Shown here piece by piece: positions 41,650-49,662 of a stretch of 64,000 bases of DNA (positions within the stretch are counted from its first letter, which is position 1; each line of letters opens with the position of its first letter). The translations under genes and the position numbers were made by a program. This DNA is from Gammaproteobacteria bacterium (GTDB lineage Bacteria > Pseudomonadota > Gammaproteobacteria > SZUA-140). The DNA lies in NCBI GenBank assembly GCA_016716465.1, contig JADJWH010000001.1, positions 62,001 through 126,000 on the forward strand, read 5' to 3'. The notes under the pieces are model-generated. The model had not been told where the DNA came from. It was given only the letters and a program-made list of their open reading frames with translations, and searched no databases.

Positions 41650-44256
41650 ATGAACAAGACCCAGGCAATCGCCGCTGCGGCATTGATGACCCTGTTGAGT
41701 TACCTGCTGTGGGCCGGTCTGAATCGGCCGCAGGAAGTCGCGGCCTGGCCCGGCCATATCCAGGGCTTCGCGTTTTCGCCGGTGCGCGCGGGTCAGAATC
41801 CGAACGCAAAGCTCTACCCGTCGCCGGAAGAGATCGATCGTGACCTCGCCATGCTTGCCGGACGGGTGGGGGCGGTGCGCACCTATTCGGTCGAAGGCAG
41901 CTTCGCCGAAATCCCCGCGCTCGCCCAGCGCCACGGCGTGGCGGTCACGCTCGGCGTGTGGCTGAGCGACGACCTCGTGCGCAACGAGGCCGAACTTGCG
42001 CGCGCGATTGACCTGGTGCATACACACAAGAACATTGCGCGCCTCATCGTCGGCAACGAGGTGCTGCTGCGCGGCGAATTGAGCGAGGCCGAACTGGCGT
42101 CCTATCTCGACCGTGCACGCAAGGCGGTGAAGATTCCGGTCAGCACGGCGGACATCTGGAGCACCTGGCTGCGTCACCCGGGACTGGCGCGGCACGTCGA
42201 CTTCATCGCCGCGCACGTGTTGCCGTACTGGGAAGGGATCGAGGTCGACCGGGCGGTCGATTACGTGGTACAGCGTCACCGGCAGCTCGTCGCCGAGTTT
42301 CCGCGCCTGCCCATCGTCCTTGGCGAGGTCGGCTGGCCCAGCAAGGGCCGCACCCGTCACGGCGCGGTCGCATCGGCGGCGAATGAGGCGATCTTCCTGC
42401 GCGGATTCCTCGCCCGCGCGCAGAAAGAAGGATTTACCTACTACCTGATGGAGGCCTTCGATCAGCCGTGGAAGCGCGCGTTCGAAGGCGACGTCGGCGC
42501 CTACTGGGGCGTGTACGATGTCGAGCGTCAGCCGAAATTCCCCTTCCAGGGACCGATCGTCCCGCTTCCGCACTGGCCGCTGCTGGCCGGCATTGCCGCG
42601 GCGCTGGGCTTCGCCGCATTGCTGCTGCTATCTATCGATGGCCGCGCCCTGCGCCGCAGCGGCTTCATCTTCCTCGGCGGTGTCGCGTTCAGCGCCGCCA
42701 CCGCGCTGGTGTGGATCGCCGATGTCTATGCCGACCAGTACTGGACGCCGCTCAGCGTCGGCGTCGGCGTGCTGTTCGCGCTCGCGCTGTGCGCCATCCT
42801 CGCCGTGCTGTTCGCCGAGGCGCACGAATGGGCCGAGACGCTGTGGGTGCCCGAGCGGCGGCGCGGTCTGAGGCCCGTGCCGGCCGATGCGCCGCTGCCC
42901 AAGGTGTCGATCCACGTCGCCACCTACAACGAGCCGCCCGCGATGGTCATCGAGACGCTCAACGCACTGGCGCACCTCGACTACCCGGACTACGAGGTAC
43001 TGCTGATCGACAACAACACGCGCGATCCCGCGCTGTGGCAGCCGGTCGAGACGCACTGCGCGCAGCTCGGTCCGCGCTTCCGTTTCTTCCACGTCGACAG
43101 GCTGAGCGGATTCAAGGCCGGTGCGCTCAATTTCGCCCTGCGTCATACCGCGCCGGACGCCGGGATCGTCGCCGTGGTCGACAGCGATTACACCGTCGAA
43201 CCCACCTGGCTGCGCGACCTGGTGCCGCAGTTCGCGCACGAGAAGACCGCCATCGTGCAGGCCCCGCAGGATTACCGCGACGCGGGTCAGAACCCGTTCA
43301 AGGCCATGTGCTATCGGGAGTATCAGGGCTTCTTCCGTATCGGCATGGTCACGCGCAACGACCGCAACGCCATCATCCAGCACGGCACCATGACGCTGAT
43401 CCGCCGTTCCGCACTGGAGGCGACGGGCGCCTGGGGCGAGTGGTGCATCACCGAGGACGCCGAGCTCGGCCTGCGCCTGTTCGAGCACGGGCTCGAGGCC
43501 GTGTACACCCCGCGCAGCTACGGCAAGGGATTCACCCCGGACACGTTCATCGACTACAAGAAGCAGCGCTATCGCTGGGTGTACGGCGCGATGCAGATCC
43601 TGCGCCGCAACGCGCGCGCGCTCTTCACCGTCGGCACGGGCCAGCTCAGCGCCGGCCAGCGCTATCATTTCCTCGCCGGCTGGCTGCCCTGGCTCGCCGA
43701 CGGCGTGAACTTCTTCTTCACGCTGGGCGCGCTGACCTGGGCGGCGGCGCTGCTGTACGATCCGATTCGCGTCGATCCGCCGATGGTGATCTTCGGGTTG
43801 CCGCCGCTCGCCTTGTTCGCCTTCAAGCTCGGCAAGCTGCTGCACCTGTACCGCCGCGCCATCGGCGCCGGCTGGCGTGAGACCCTGGGCGCCGCGCTCG
43901 CCGGGCTCGGTCTCTCGCACGCCATCGCCAAGGCCGTGATCCTCGGCGCCGTCACGCGCAACCAGCCTTTCATCTGTACGCCCAAGATGAAAAATGCCTC
44001 GCCGCTTTCGCGCGCGCTGCTGTCGGTCCCGGAGGAGCTCACGCTGATGTGCCTGCTGTGGGGCTTCGCCGCCGCCATCCTGTACGTCGACGTCTCGGGC
44101 AGCGTGGAGCTGAGGCTGTTCGCCGGTGTCATGCTGGTACAGTCGCTGCCCTACATCGCCGCCATCGTGATGGCCTTTATCAGCGCACTGCCGCAGGCCC
44201 GCCTGCTGCGCGCCGCTACACCCTCCATCGTCCCCGCCCCCGCCGAAGGCCGCTGA
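41650..44256 (+). CDS. GH17-GT2 fusion, probable beta-1,3-glucan synthase (NdvB-like)
   Basis: 868 residues. Membrane anchor at 5-25. The GH17 domain (about 35-295) has the acid/base glutamate in IVGNEVLLRGE and the nucleophile in VLGEVGWPSKG. Three membrane helices (about 315-400) lead to a GT2 domain (about 415-640) with VATYNEPPAMV, DSDYTVEP (DxD), TEDAELGLRL and QRYRW (QxxRW), then more membrane helices. This architecture matches Pseudomonas NdvB-type enzymes that make periplasmic beta-1,3-glucans. The GH17 half probably cuts or transfers the product. Confidence 0.9.
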   Translation: MNKTQAIAAAALMTLLSYLLWAGLNRPQEVAAWPGHIQGFAFSPVRAGQNPNAKLYPSPEEIDRDLAMLAGRVGAVRTYSVEGSFAEIPALAQRHGVAVTLGVWLSDDLVRNEAELARAIDLVHTHKNIARLIVGNEVLLRGELSEAELASYLDRARKAVKIPVSTADIWSTWLRHPGLARHVDFIAAHVLPYWEGIEVDRAVDYVVQRHRQLVAEFPRLPIVLGEVGWPSKGRTRHGAVASAANEAIFLRGFLARAQKEGFTYYLMEAFDQPWKRAFEGDVGAYWGVYDVERQPKFPFQGPIVPLPHWPLLAGIAAALGFAALLLLSIDGRALRRSGFIFLGGVAFSAATALVWIADVYADQYWTPLSVGVGVLFALALCAILAVLFAEAHEWAETLWVPERRRGLRPVPADAPLPKVSIHVATYNEPPAMVIETLNALAHLDYPDYEVLLIDNNTRDPALWQPVETHCAQLGPRFRFFHVDRLSGFKAGALNFALRHTAPDAGIVAVVDSDYTVEPTWLRDLVPQFAHEKTAIVQAPQDYRDAGQNPFKAMCYREYQGFFRIGMVTRNDRNAIIQHGTMTLIRRSALEATGAWGEWCITEDAELGLRLFEHGLEAVYTPRSYGKGFTPDTFIDYKKQRYRWVYGAMQILRRNARALFTVGTGQLSAGQRYHFLAGWLPWLADGVNFFFTLGALTWAAALLYDPIRVDPPMVIFGLPPLALFAFKLGKLLHLYRRAIGAGWRETLGAALAGLGLSHAIAKAVILGAVTRNQPFICTPKMKNASPLSRALLSVPEELTLMCLLWGFAAAILYVDVSGSVELRLFAGVMLVQSLPYIAAIVMAFISALPQARLLRAATPSIVPAPAEGR

Positions 44257-44268
44257 CCCGAATCCCGT

Positions 44269-44414
44269 CCCCAACGTCAAACCACCGACGTTGGGGACAG
44301 ATTTATTTTTCGAATTGTATCGGGGACGGACCTTAGTTCGATCTCATTCGGTCTGTTTCAAAGTAAATAGGGTAAATCAGGGAAAATGGGAAAAATAAAT
44401 CTGTCCCCGACGTT
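44269..44414. repeat. Inverted-repeat element (GACGTTGGGG / GGGGACAGATTTATTTT family)
   Basis: Left end has a small palindrome CCCCAACGTC (44269-44278) and GACGTTGGGG (44287-44296), continuing into GGGGACAGATTTATTTTT. The right end AAAAATAAATCTGTCCCC plus GACGTT lies at 44391-44414. About 80 bases lie between. It sits between the convergent glucan synthase and flippase genes. Confidence 0.85.
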
Positions 44415-44439
44415 ATTAAATTGACGCTTAATTTTTTGT

Positions 44440-45441
44440 TCAGGCGGTTCGTGAGAGATTGAGTGTCGATTGTTTCCGCCGGCGCAGGATCTGCGTGGCG
44501 AAGAACGGCGCCCCGGCGAGCAGGTACCAGTAATACAGCACGAACCGCCATTCGAGCATGACCGCGACGGCAGTGGCGGGATCCAACCAGCGCGACATCA
44601 GCGCGCCGAAGGCGAGTTCCACCGTGCCGCTGCCGCCCGGTAGCAGGCTGAGCTGGCCGGCGGTCAGCGCGAGCATCTGTATCAGCACCAGCGTTGACCA
44701 GGCGACCTCGGCCCCGGCGCCCTTGACCAGCACGAACAGCACGCTGTAACGCAGCAGCCAGTGCGCCGCGCAGAGGGCGTACACCGCCAGCAGTCGCCGC
44801 CGCGGCAGGGCGAGGATCAGGCGGATGCCAGTCCGGAAGCGCATGAAGGCACGTGCCAGACGCACGCGGCGCGCGCGCCGGATTCGCAGTACACGCAGCA
44901 GCCGGCCGGTGAACAACAGGACGCGGCGATATTTCCACAGTGCCAGGGCAGCCAGGCCCAGTCCGCCGGCCAGCATCAGCGCGAGCAGCAGCAGTTGGTG
45001 TTGCAACTGGACCGGCGCGTAGCCCCCGAGCAGCAGCGCGGCGAGCAGCGGCAGTAGGGAAAGAAAGAACACCAGGTCGAGCAACTGGTCGACCGTGCAC
45101 AGCGCCGCCGCGCGGGCGGCGGGCAGGCCGTGCCGGGTCAGCAGGTAGATCACGGTCAGCGGACCGCCGGCGCCGGCCGGCGTCGCCGCGTAGGAAAACT
45201 CGGTCGCCATCACCAGCGGAATGGCCTCGCGCCGTGTCAGGCGTGGACCGAGGCCGCCCACCAGCAGGCGCAGCCGTTCGGCGTTCGCGAGCCAGCCCAG
45301 CGCGATCATCGCGAGTCCCGCCGCGAACGGCCATGCCGGCAGTTGGGCGATGCGCGCGAAGGCCGCGGGGCCGCCGAAGCCGTACGCAACCGCCAGTCCG
45401 GCGAGGATGGAGCCGACGATCAGCAGCGCGCGCGTCTTCAT
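44440..45441 (-). CDS. Flippase-like membrane protein (LPG synthase TM / UPF0104 family)
   Basis: 333 residues from the ATG at 45441. About eight membrane helices, with EFSYAATPAGAGGPLTVIYLL and LSLLPGGSGTVELAFGALM, the two signature loops of the family. It is the last gene of an operon with a deacetylase and a GT4 glycosyltransferase, so a role in moving or modifying a lipid-linked glycan is likely (inference). ATGA overlap with the upstream gene. Confidence 0.87.
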   Translation of the reverse strand: MKTRALLIVGSILAGLAVAYGFGGPAAFARIAQLPAWPFAAGLAMIALGWLANAERLRLLVGGLGPRLTRREAIPLVMATEFSYAATPAGAGGPLTVIYLLTRHGLPAARAAALCTVDQLLDLVFFLSLLPLLAALLLGGYAPVQLQHQLLLLALMLAGGLGLAALALWKYRRVLLFTGRLLRVLRIRRARRVRLARAFMRFRTGIRLILALPRRRLLAVYALCAAHWLLRYSVLFVLVKGAGAEVAWSTLVLIQMLALTAGQLSLLPGGSGTVELAFGALMSRWLDPATAVAVMLEWRFVLYYWYLLAGAPFFATQILRRRKQSTLNLSRTA

Positions 45442-46187
45442 GCCGCGCGCCGCAGCCACTCGATCTTGGTGAGCGCACGTCGCGCTGGCAGCAGCTCGCG
45501 GATGACGCGCAGCCAGAAGGCACGCACCTCACCGTGGCGCATGTCGACCGGATGCAGGCCGAGCCGGATCAGGTCCCGGTCCGCGCTCAGGCGCAGCCGG
45601 CGTTCGTTCCAGTAACGCGAGATGCGCCGGCGCCATGCGCTGCGCGCGGACCAGACCAGCGACGGCGCGGCGAGCGGCCGCCACTCCGGCAGCCGGATCA
45701 GTTCGGCGGGAGTGCTGGTGTACAGAAACGGAAGGCCGGCGAGGGCGGCGCGCGCCGCGCGATTCAACAGCCAGGCCGGCGCGACGAATCCGCTCACCGG
45801 CCAGCCCAGGCGCACGAACAGCGCGTGGCCGCGTTCGAGACGGTCACGCGCCGCATCCGCATCGAGCGCGGCGAATTCGCCCTCGTGGGTGTAGAGCCGG
45901 CGGCGGAACAGGTCGAGGGGATTCGGACGCAGCGGCGCATCGTCGCTGTGAAAATATCCGTGCAAGGCCACCTCGTCGCCGCGCGCAATGCGCGCCTCGA
46001 TTGCGGCACGGAAGCGGGGATGGGCGCTCAGCGCGCCGCGATGATGATAGTCCGGCACCACCAGCAGCGTGAGCGGGGGCGGTCCGAGCGCATCGAGCGC
46101 GGCGATGAAGGGTTCATACAGTGGCCAGGTTTGTGGCGCGACGTCGTGCAGCACGACGGCCATCGCCTTGCCGGGCTCAAGAGGCAT
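45438..46187 (-). CDS. DUF2334 / polysaccharide-deacetylase-fold protein
   Basis: 249 residues. VVLHDVAPQTWPLYEPFIAAL (catalytic Asp), VVPDYHHRGA, DEVALHGYFHSDD (metal-ligand His pair) and VSGFVAPAWLLN match the DUF2334 branch of NodB-fold deacetylases. It likely removes acetyl groups from a glycan. It overlaps the GT4 gene by 11 bases and the flippase gene by 4. An internal ATG at 46163 is an alternative start. Confidence 0.87.
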   Translation of the reverse strand: MPLEPGKAMAVVLHDVAPQTWPLYEPFIAALDALGPPPLTLLVVPDYHHRGALSAHPRFRAAIEARIARGDEVALHGYFHSDDAPLRPNPLDLFRRRLYTHEGEFAALDADAARDRLERGHALFVRLGWPVSGFVAPAWLLNRAARAALAGLPFLYTSTPAELIRLPEWRPLAAPSLVWSARSAWRRRISRYWNERRLRLSADRDLIRLGLHPVDMRHGEVRAFWLRVIRELLPARRALTKIEWLRRAA

Positions 46188-47307
46188 AGTGTGCGGGGGT
46201 CAGTGCCAGCGGCGCACTGCTGCGGATCAGGCCGGCATACCGGATGAGCATTTGGCGGAACACGCTGTCCCAGCTCCACTGTGCCTCGACGCGCATCCGG
46301 GCCAGTTGGCCGATCGCCCGCACGTCAAGCATGAACAGATACTCAGTCGCTTCGGCCAGGGAGCGAGGGCTGGCCCGGTCCGCGAGTATGCCGCTGCCCG
46401 GTGTGACCAGCTCCGCGACCGCGCCGGCGTTGATGCCAATCACCGGCAGACCGCTCGCCATGGCCTCCAGCACCACCAGGCCGAAGGTCTCCTGCGCGCC
46501 GCCATGGATGAAGGCGTCCGCGCTCGCGAGCCAGCGCGATACCGCCATGCCGTCGAAATAATACGGATAGGCCGTGACGTTGGCGGGGAGGTCATGCGTC
46601 GGCATGCCGGGACCGATCAGCAGCAGGTGGTAGCGCGGTCCCAGGTGTCTGAGGGTGTCGAGCAGCAGGGGGATGTTCTTCTCGCGCGCGCCGCGTCCGG
46701 CGAAGACCAGCAGGCGTGTCGACTCCGTCAGTCCCAGTTCGCGGCGCACACCGGGATCGCGTTTGGACGGATGAAACAGCGCGGTGTCGACACCGAGCGG
46801 CTGCACCGCCACACGGGGTATGCCGAGTGACTCCAGATAGTCCGCCATCACCCGGCTCGGCGCGAGGGTGAGATCGAAACGGGGATAAAGGCGTTTCACA
46901 TAGTGGCGGGCGAGTCCGCCCCAGATGTTGCCGAAACGTGCACGGATCAGGCGCGGCAGGTCGGAGTGATAAAACCCGACCACCGGCACGCCGAGGCGCT
47001 CGCCCGCCGCCAGCGCCGCCCAGGGCAGCCGGTAGGGATCGCCGGCCTCGATCACGTCGGGGCGCAGCTGTTCCAGTCGTTCGCGCCACGGTCGGGTCCG
47101 CAACGGGAACCGGTAGCCGTTACCGAACGGGATCTGCGGTGCGGCGACTGTATGAATCCCATCCTGCCTGTCCTGCGTTGCGCCAGGTACCAGGATGCTG
47201 TGGCGTACGCCCGGCATGGCGGTGAGCAGGCGATGTTTCGCTGTCAGATACGTGCGCACACCGCCGCTCTGCGGGGCGTAGAACATGGTGACGTCCGCGA
47301 TATGCAT
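46177..47307 (-). CDS. Glycosyltransferase family 4
   Basis: 376 residues, GT-B fold. N-terminal ADVTMFYAPQSGGVRTYLTAK; C-terminal donor site VFAGRGAREKNIPLLLD and the EX7E motif in GGAQETFGLVVLEAMASGLP. Similar in pattern to PimB/MgtA-type lipid mannosyl- or glucosyltransferases. First gene of a three-gene operon with a deacetylase and a flippase. Confidence 0.9.
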   Translation of the reverse strand: MHIADVTMFYAPQSGGVRTYLTAKHRLLTAMPGVRHSILVPGATQDRQDGIHTVAAPQIPFGNGYRFPLRTRPWRERLEQLRPDVIEAGDPYRLPWAALAAGERLGVPVVGFYHSDLPRLIRARFGNIWGGLARHYVKRLYPRFDLTLAPSRVMADYLESLGIPRVAVQPLGVDTALFHPSKRDPGVRRELGLTESTRLLVFAGRGAREKNIPLLLDTLRHLGPRYHLLLIGPGMPTHDLPANVTAYPYYFDGMAVSRWLASADAFIHGGAQETFGLVVLEAMASGLPVIGINAGAVAELVTPGSGILADRASPRSLAEATEYLFMLDVRAIGQLARMRVEAQWSWDSVFRQMLIRYAGLIRSSAPLALTPAHYAS

Positions 47308-47505
47308 GAGAGAGCCTTCCTTTGCCCGGGGCGGGCGGCTTATTTGATCGATGTTCTGATTAATTGGATAACGCGGCGCGGGAATCGTTCAGCAGCGGAG
47401 CGGGAAGGCGCTGGTGCAAAAAATGCTGTCAGCAAGGGAACATCCGGCGGTTAGTTAAACCCCGCCAGAATATTTGCAAAACTTTACAAACCCATGACAC
47501 CCCAA

Positions 47506-47758
47506 ATCGGGGACAGATTTATTTATTCCCTACCGTCAAGCCATCGACGTTGGGGACAGATTTATTTTTCTGATTTCTCTCCGTTGATCCGAAACACAGA
47601 GCAAGAGGATGGACCGCAGCCCGTCTCCCTTCGGCGTGGAGGAAATGTGGAGGAAATTTTGAATAAATAAATCGAATAAATAAATCTGTCCCCAACGTTG
47701 GTAAATTGACGTTTTATGGTTGGGGTGGGGCGTGGTAAAAATAAATCTGTCCCCGAAT
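47506..47758. repeat. Nested GGGGACAGATTTATTT inverted repeats
   Basis: Outer pair: GGGGACAGATTTATTTATT near 47506 and AAAAATAAATCTGTCCCC near 47737. Inner pair: GACGTTGGGGACAGATTTAT from 47546 and AATAAATCTGTCCCCAACGT ending near 47699. It fills most of the gap between the GT4 gene and the methyltransferase gene. No coding sequence is inside. Confidence 0.85.
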
Positions 47759-47798
47759 GCGTTATGATGAGGCCATTGAGTCGGCATAAGGGGGATCC

Positions 47799-48608
47799 AT
47801 GAGTCATAAAGGCAACCAGCCCGACTGGGACAAGATCGCGGAGAAGTTCGATATCTTCCTGCCGCAGATTGCGCCGGTGGGGGAGGCGCTGCTGCAGGCG
47901 CTGGCCGTGGCGCCGGGCGACAGGGTGCTCGATCTCGCCTCCGGCACCGGAGAGCCGGCGCTGACGCTGGCCCGGCGCCAGCCGCACGCCGTCATCACCG
48001 GCATCGACGCCGCCGAGGGCATGGTGCGGGTCGCGCAGAAGAAGGTCGCCGCGGAACGCCTGCCGAACATCGGTTTCCAGTCCATGCCGGCCGAGCACCT
48101 CGCCTTCGCCGACGCCAGTTTCGACAAGGTCCTGTGCCGCTTCGGCGTCATGCTGTTCGAAGACCCGCTCAGGGGTTGCCGTGAGATCCATCGCGTGCTC
48201 AAGCCCGGCGGCGCCTTCGCCTTCGCCGTCTGGAGCACACCCGAAACCATGACCACCATGAACTGGGCCGCGCGCGCGTTCAGGGACCGCGTGCCCGAGG
48301 AACACCAGCCGCCCCTCAAAAAGGTCACTTCGCTGGGTGGTCCCGGGGTGCTCGACGACTTGCTGAAAAGCGCCGGTTTTACCCACTTCAGCGTCACGTC
48401 GCACCGCTTCGATTACCAGTACGAATCCTTCGAGGCCTACTGGAGCGCCATGGAGGCCTCCGAGATCCTCCGGCAGCAGTTCAATGCCATGCCGGTCGCC
48501 GAGCAGGACGGTGTCCGCGACGAGATCGCCCGTTTCGCGCGCGATTTTCAGACCGACCACGGCCTGGTCATCCCGCACGAGTACCTGCTGGCGGCCGGGC
48601 GCAAATAA
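47799..48608 (+). CDS. Class I SAM-dependent methyltransferase
   Basis: 269 residues, UbiE/Methyltransf_11 type: motif I VLDLASGTGEPALTLARR, then GIDAAEGMVRVAQKK, MPAEHLAFADASFDKVLCRFGVM and EIHRVLKPGGAFAFAVW. Cytoplasmic. GGGGGATCC precedes the ATG. Substrate unknown; lone gene between repeat clusters. Confidence 0.88.
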   Translation: MSHKGNQPDWDKIAEKFDIFLPQIAPVGEALLQALAVAPGDRVLDLASGTGEPALTLARRQPHAVITGIDAAEGMVRVAQKKVAAERLPNIGFQSMPAEHLAFADASFDKVLCRFGVMLFEDPLRGCREIHRVLKPGGAFAFAVWSTPETMTTMNWAARAFRDRVPEEHQPPLKKVTSLGGPGVLDDLLKSAGFTHFSVTSHRFDYQYESFEAYWSAMEASEILRQQFNAMPVAEQDGVRDEIARFARDFQTDHGLVIPHEYLLAAGRK

Positions 48609-48660
48609 TCCCGGCGGGCGATAAACTTTTCTCGTACCGCGGACAGATGCATTTTTTCAT

Positions 48661-48752
48661 GACCGTCAAATCACCGACGTCGGGGACAGATTTATTTTCT
48701 ATTTTCTAACAGCCATGTCGGGGGACAGATGTAAATCTGCCCCCGGATATTG
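48661..48752. repeat. Two repeat copies before the exported methyltransferase gene
   Basis: GACCGTCAAATCACCGACG followed by GGGGACAGATTTATTTTC at 48661-48698, then a degenerate GGGGGACAGATG/TAAATCTGCCCCC palindrome at about 48719-48743. A decayed fragment lies near 48640. Confidence 0.8.
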
Positions 48753-48785
48753 CCAATATCGGATAAACCCAGGGAGAGAAAACCG

Positions 48786-49604
48786 ATGACTGCAAGATTC
48801 CTGTGTACCGCGTCCGGGCTCTTTGCCGCGCTGTCATTTCTGGCCACCACAGCGGCCTTCGCCGAGGACGCGGCGTTGAAGACCGTGCTGGCCGGGGATC
48901 ATCGTTCGGAGGCGAACATGGCGCGCGATCAATACCGCCATCCGCTCGAGACGCTGGAATTCTTTGGCATCCGGGATGACATGACCGTGGTCGAGATCTT
49001 TCCCGGCGGCGGCTGGTACACCGAGATCCTCGCGCCATATCTGAAGGACAAGGGCACCTATTACGCGGCCGGACTCGATCCCGAATCGAGCCAGGATTTC
49101 GCCCGCCGCGCGACGAAGGCCTTCAAGGACAAGATGGATGCCGAGCCAGACCTCTACGGCAAGGTGAAGATCACGGTGCTCGCGCCGCCCGACAAGACCG
49201 AGATCGCGCCGCCCGGGTCGGCGGACATGGTGCTGACCTTCCGCAACATCCACAACTGGATGGCCGCCGGCACCGCGGAGCAGGTCTTCGCCGCCATGTT
49301 CGCGGCGCTCAAGCCCGGCGGCGTGCTCGGCGTCGTGGAGCATCGCGGCAATCCGGAAACTGCGCAGGACCCGAAGGCCCGCTCCGGCTACGTCAACCAG
49401 GACTATGCGATCCAGCTCGCGGAAAAGGCCGGATTCAAATTCATCGGCAGCAGTGAGATCAATGCCAACCCGAAGGACACCAAAGATCACCCGAAAGGCG
49501 TCTGGACCCTGCCGCCGACCTTCGCGCTGAAGGACATGGACCGTGACAAGTATCTCGCCATCGGGGAGAGCGATCGCTTCACGCTGAAGTTCGTCAAACC
49601 ATAG
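48786..49604 (+). CDS. Exported methyltransferase-like protein (COG4798)
   Basis: 272 residues from the ATG at 48786, with a signal peptide (about 1-26, ending AFA). The mature part has a class I methyltransferase fold: MTVVEIFPGGGWYTEILAPYL (motif I), AAGLDPES, ADMVLTFRNIHNWM and FAALKPGGVLGVVEHRGNP. Enzymes of this group are predicted to act outside the cytoplasm, where SAM is scarce, so the true activity is unclear. Confidence 0.86.
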   Translation: MTARFLCTASGLFAALSFLATTAAFAEDAALKTVLAGDHRSEANMARDQYRHPLETLEFFGIRDDMTVVEIFPGGGWYTEILAPYLKDKGTYYAAGLDPESSQDFARRATKAFKDKMDAEPDLYGKVKITVLAPPDKTEIAPPGSADMVLTFRNIHNWMAAGTAEQVFAAMFAALKPGGVLGVVEHRGNPETAQDPKARSGYVNQDYAIQLAEKAGFKFIGSSEINANPKDTKDHPKGVWTLPPTFALKDMDRDKYLAIGESDRFTLKFVKP

Positions 49605-49662
49605 TGAAGGCTGTGTGGGCGTCGCGGCGGTGTTGAGATTCCGCGGGGCCGGAACGGCGGTG

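Noticed and set aside
42628..44280. 550-codon minus-strand frame across the glucan synthase
   Set aside because: Shadow of the GT2 domain; no motif and biased composition.
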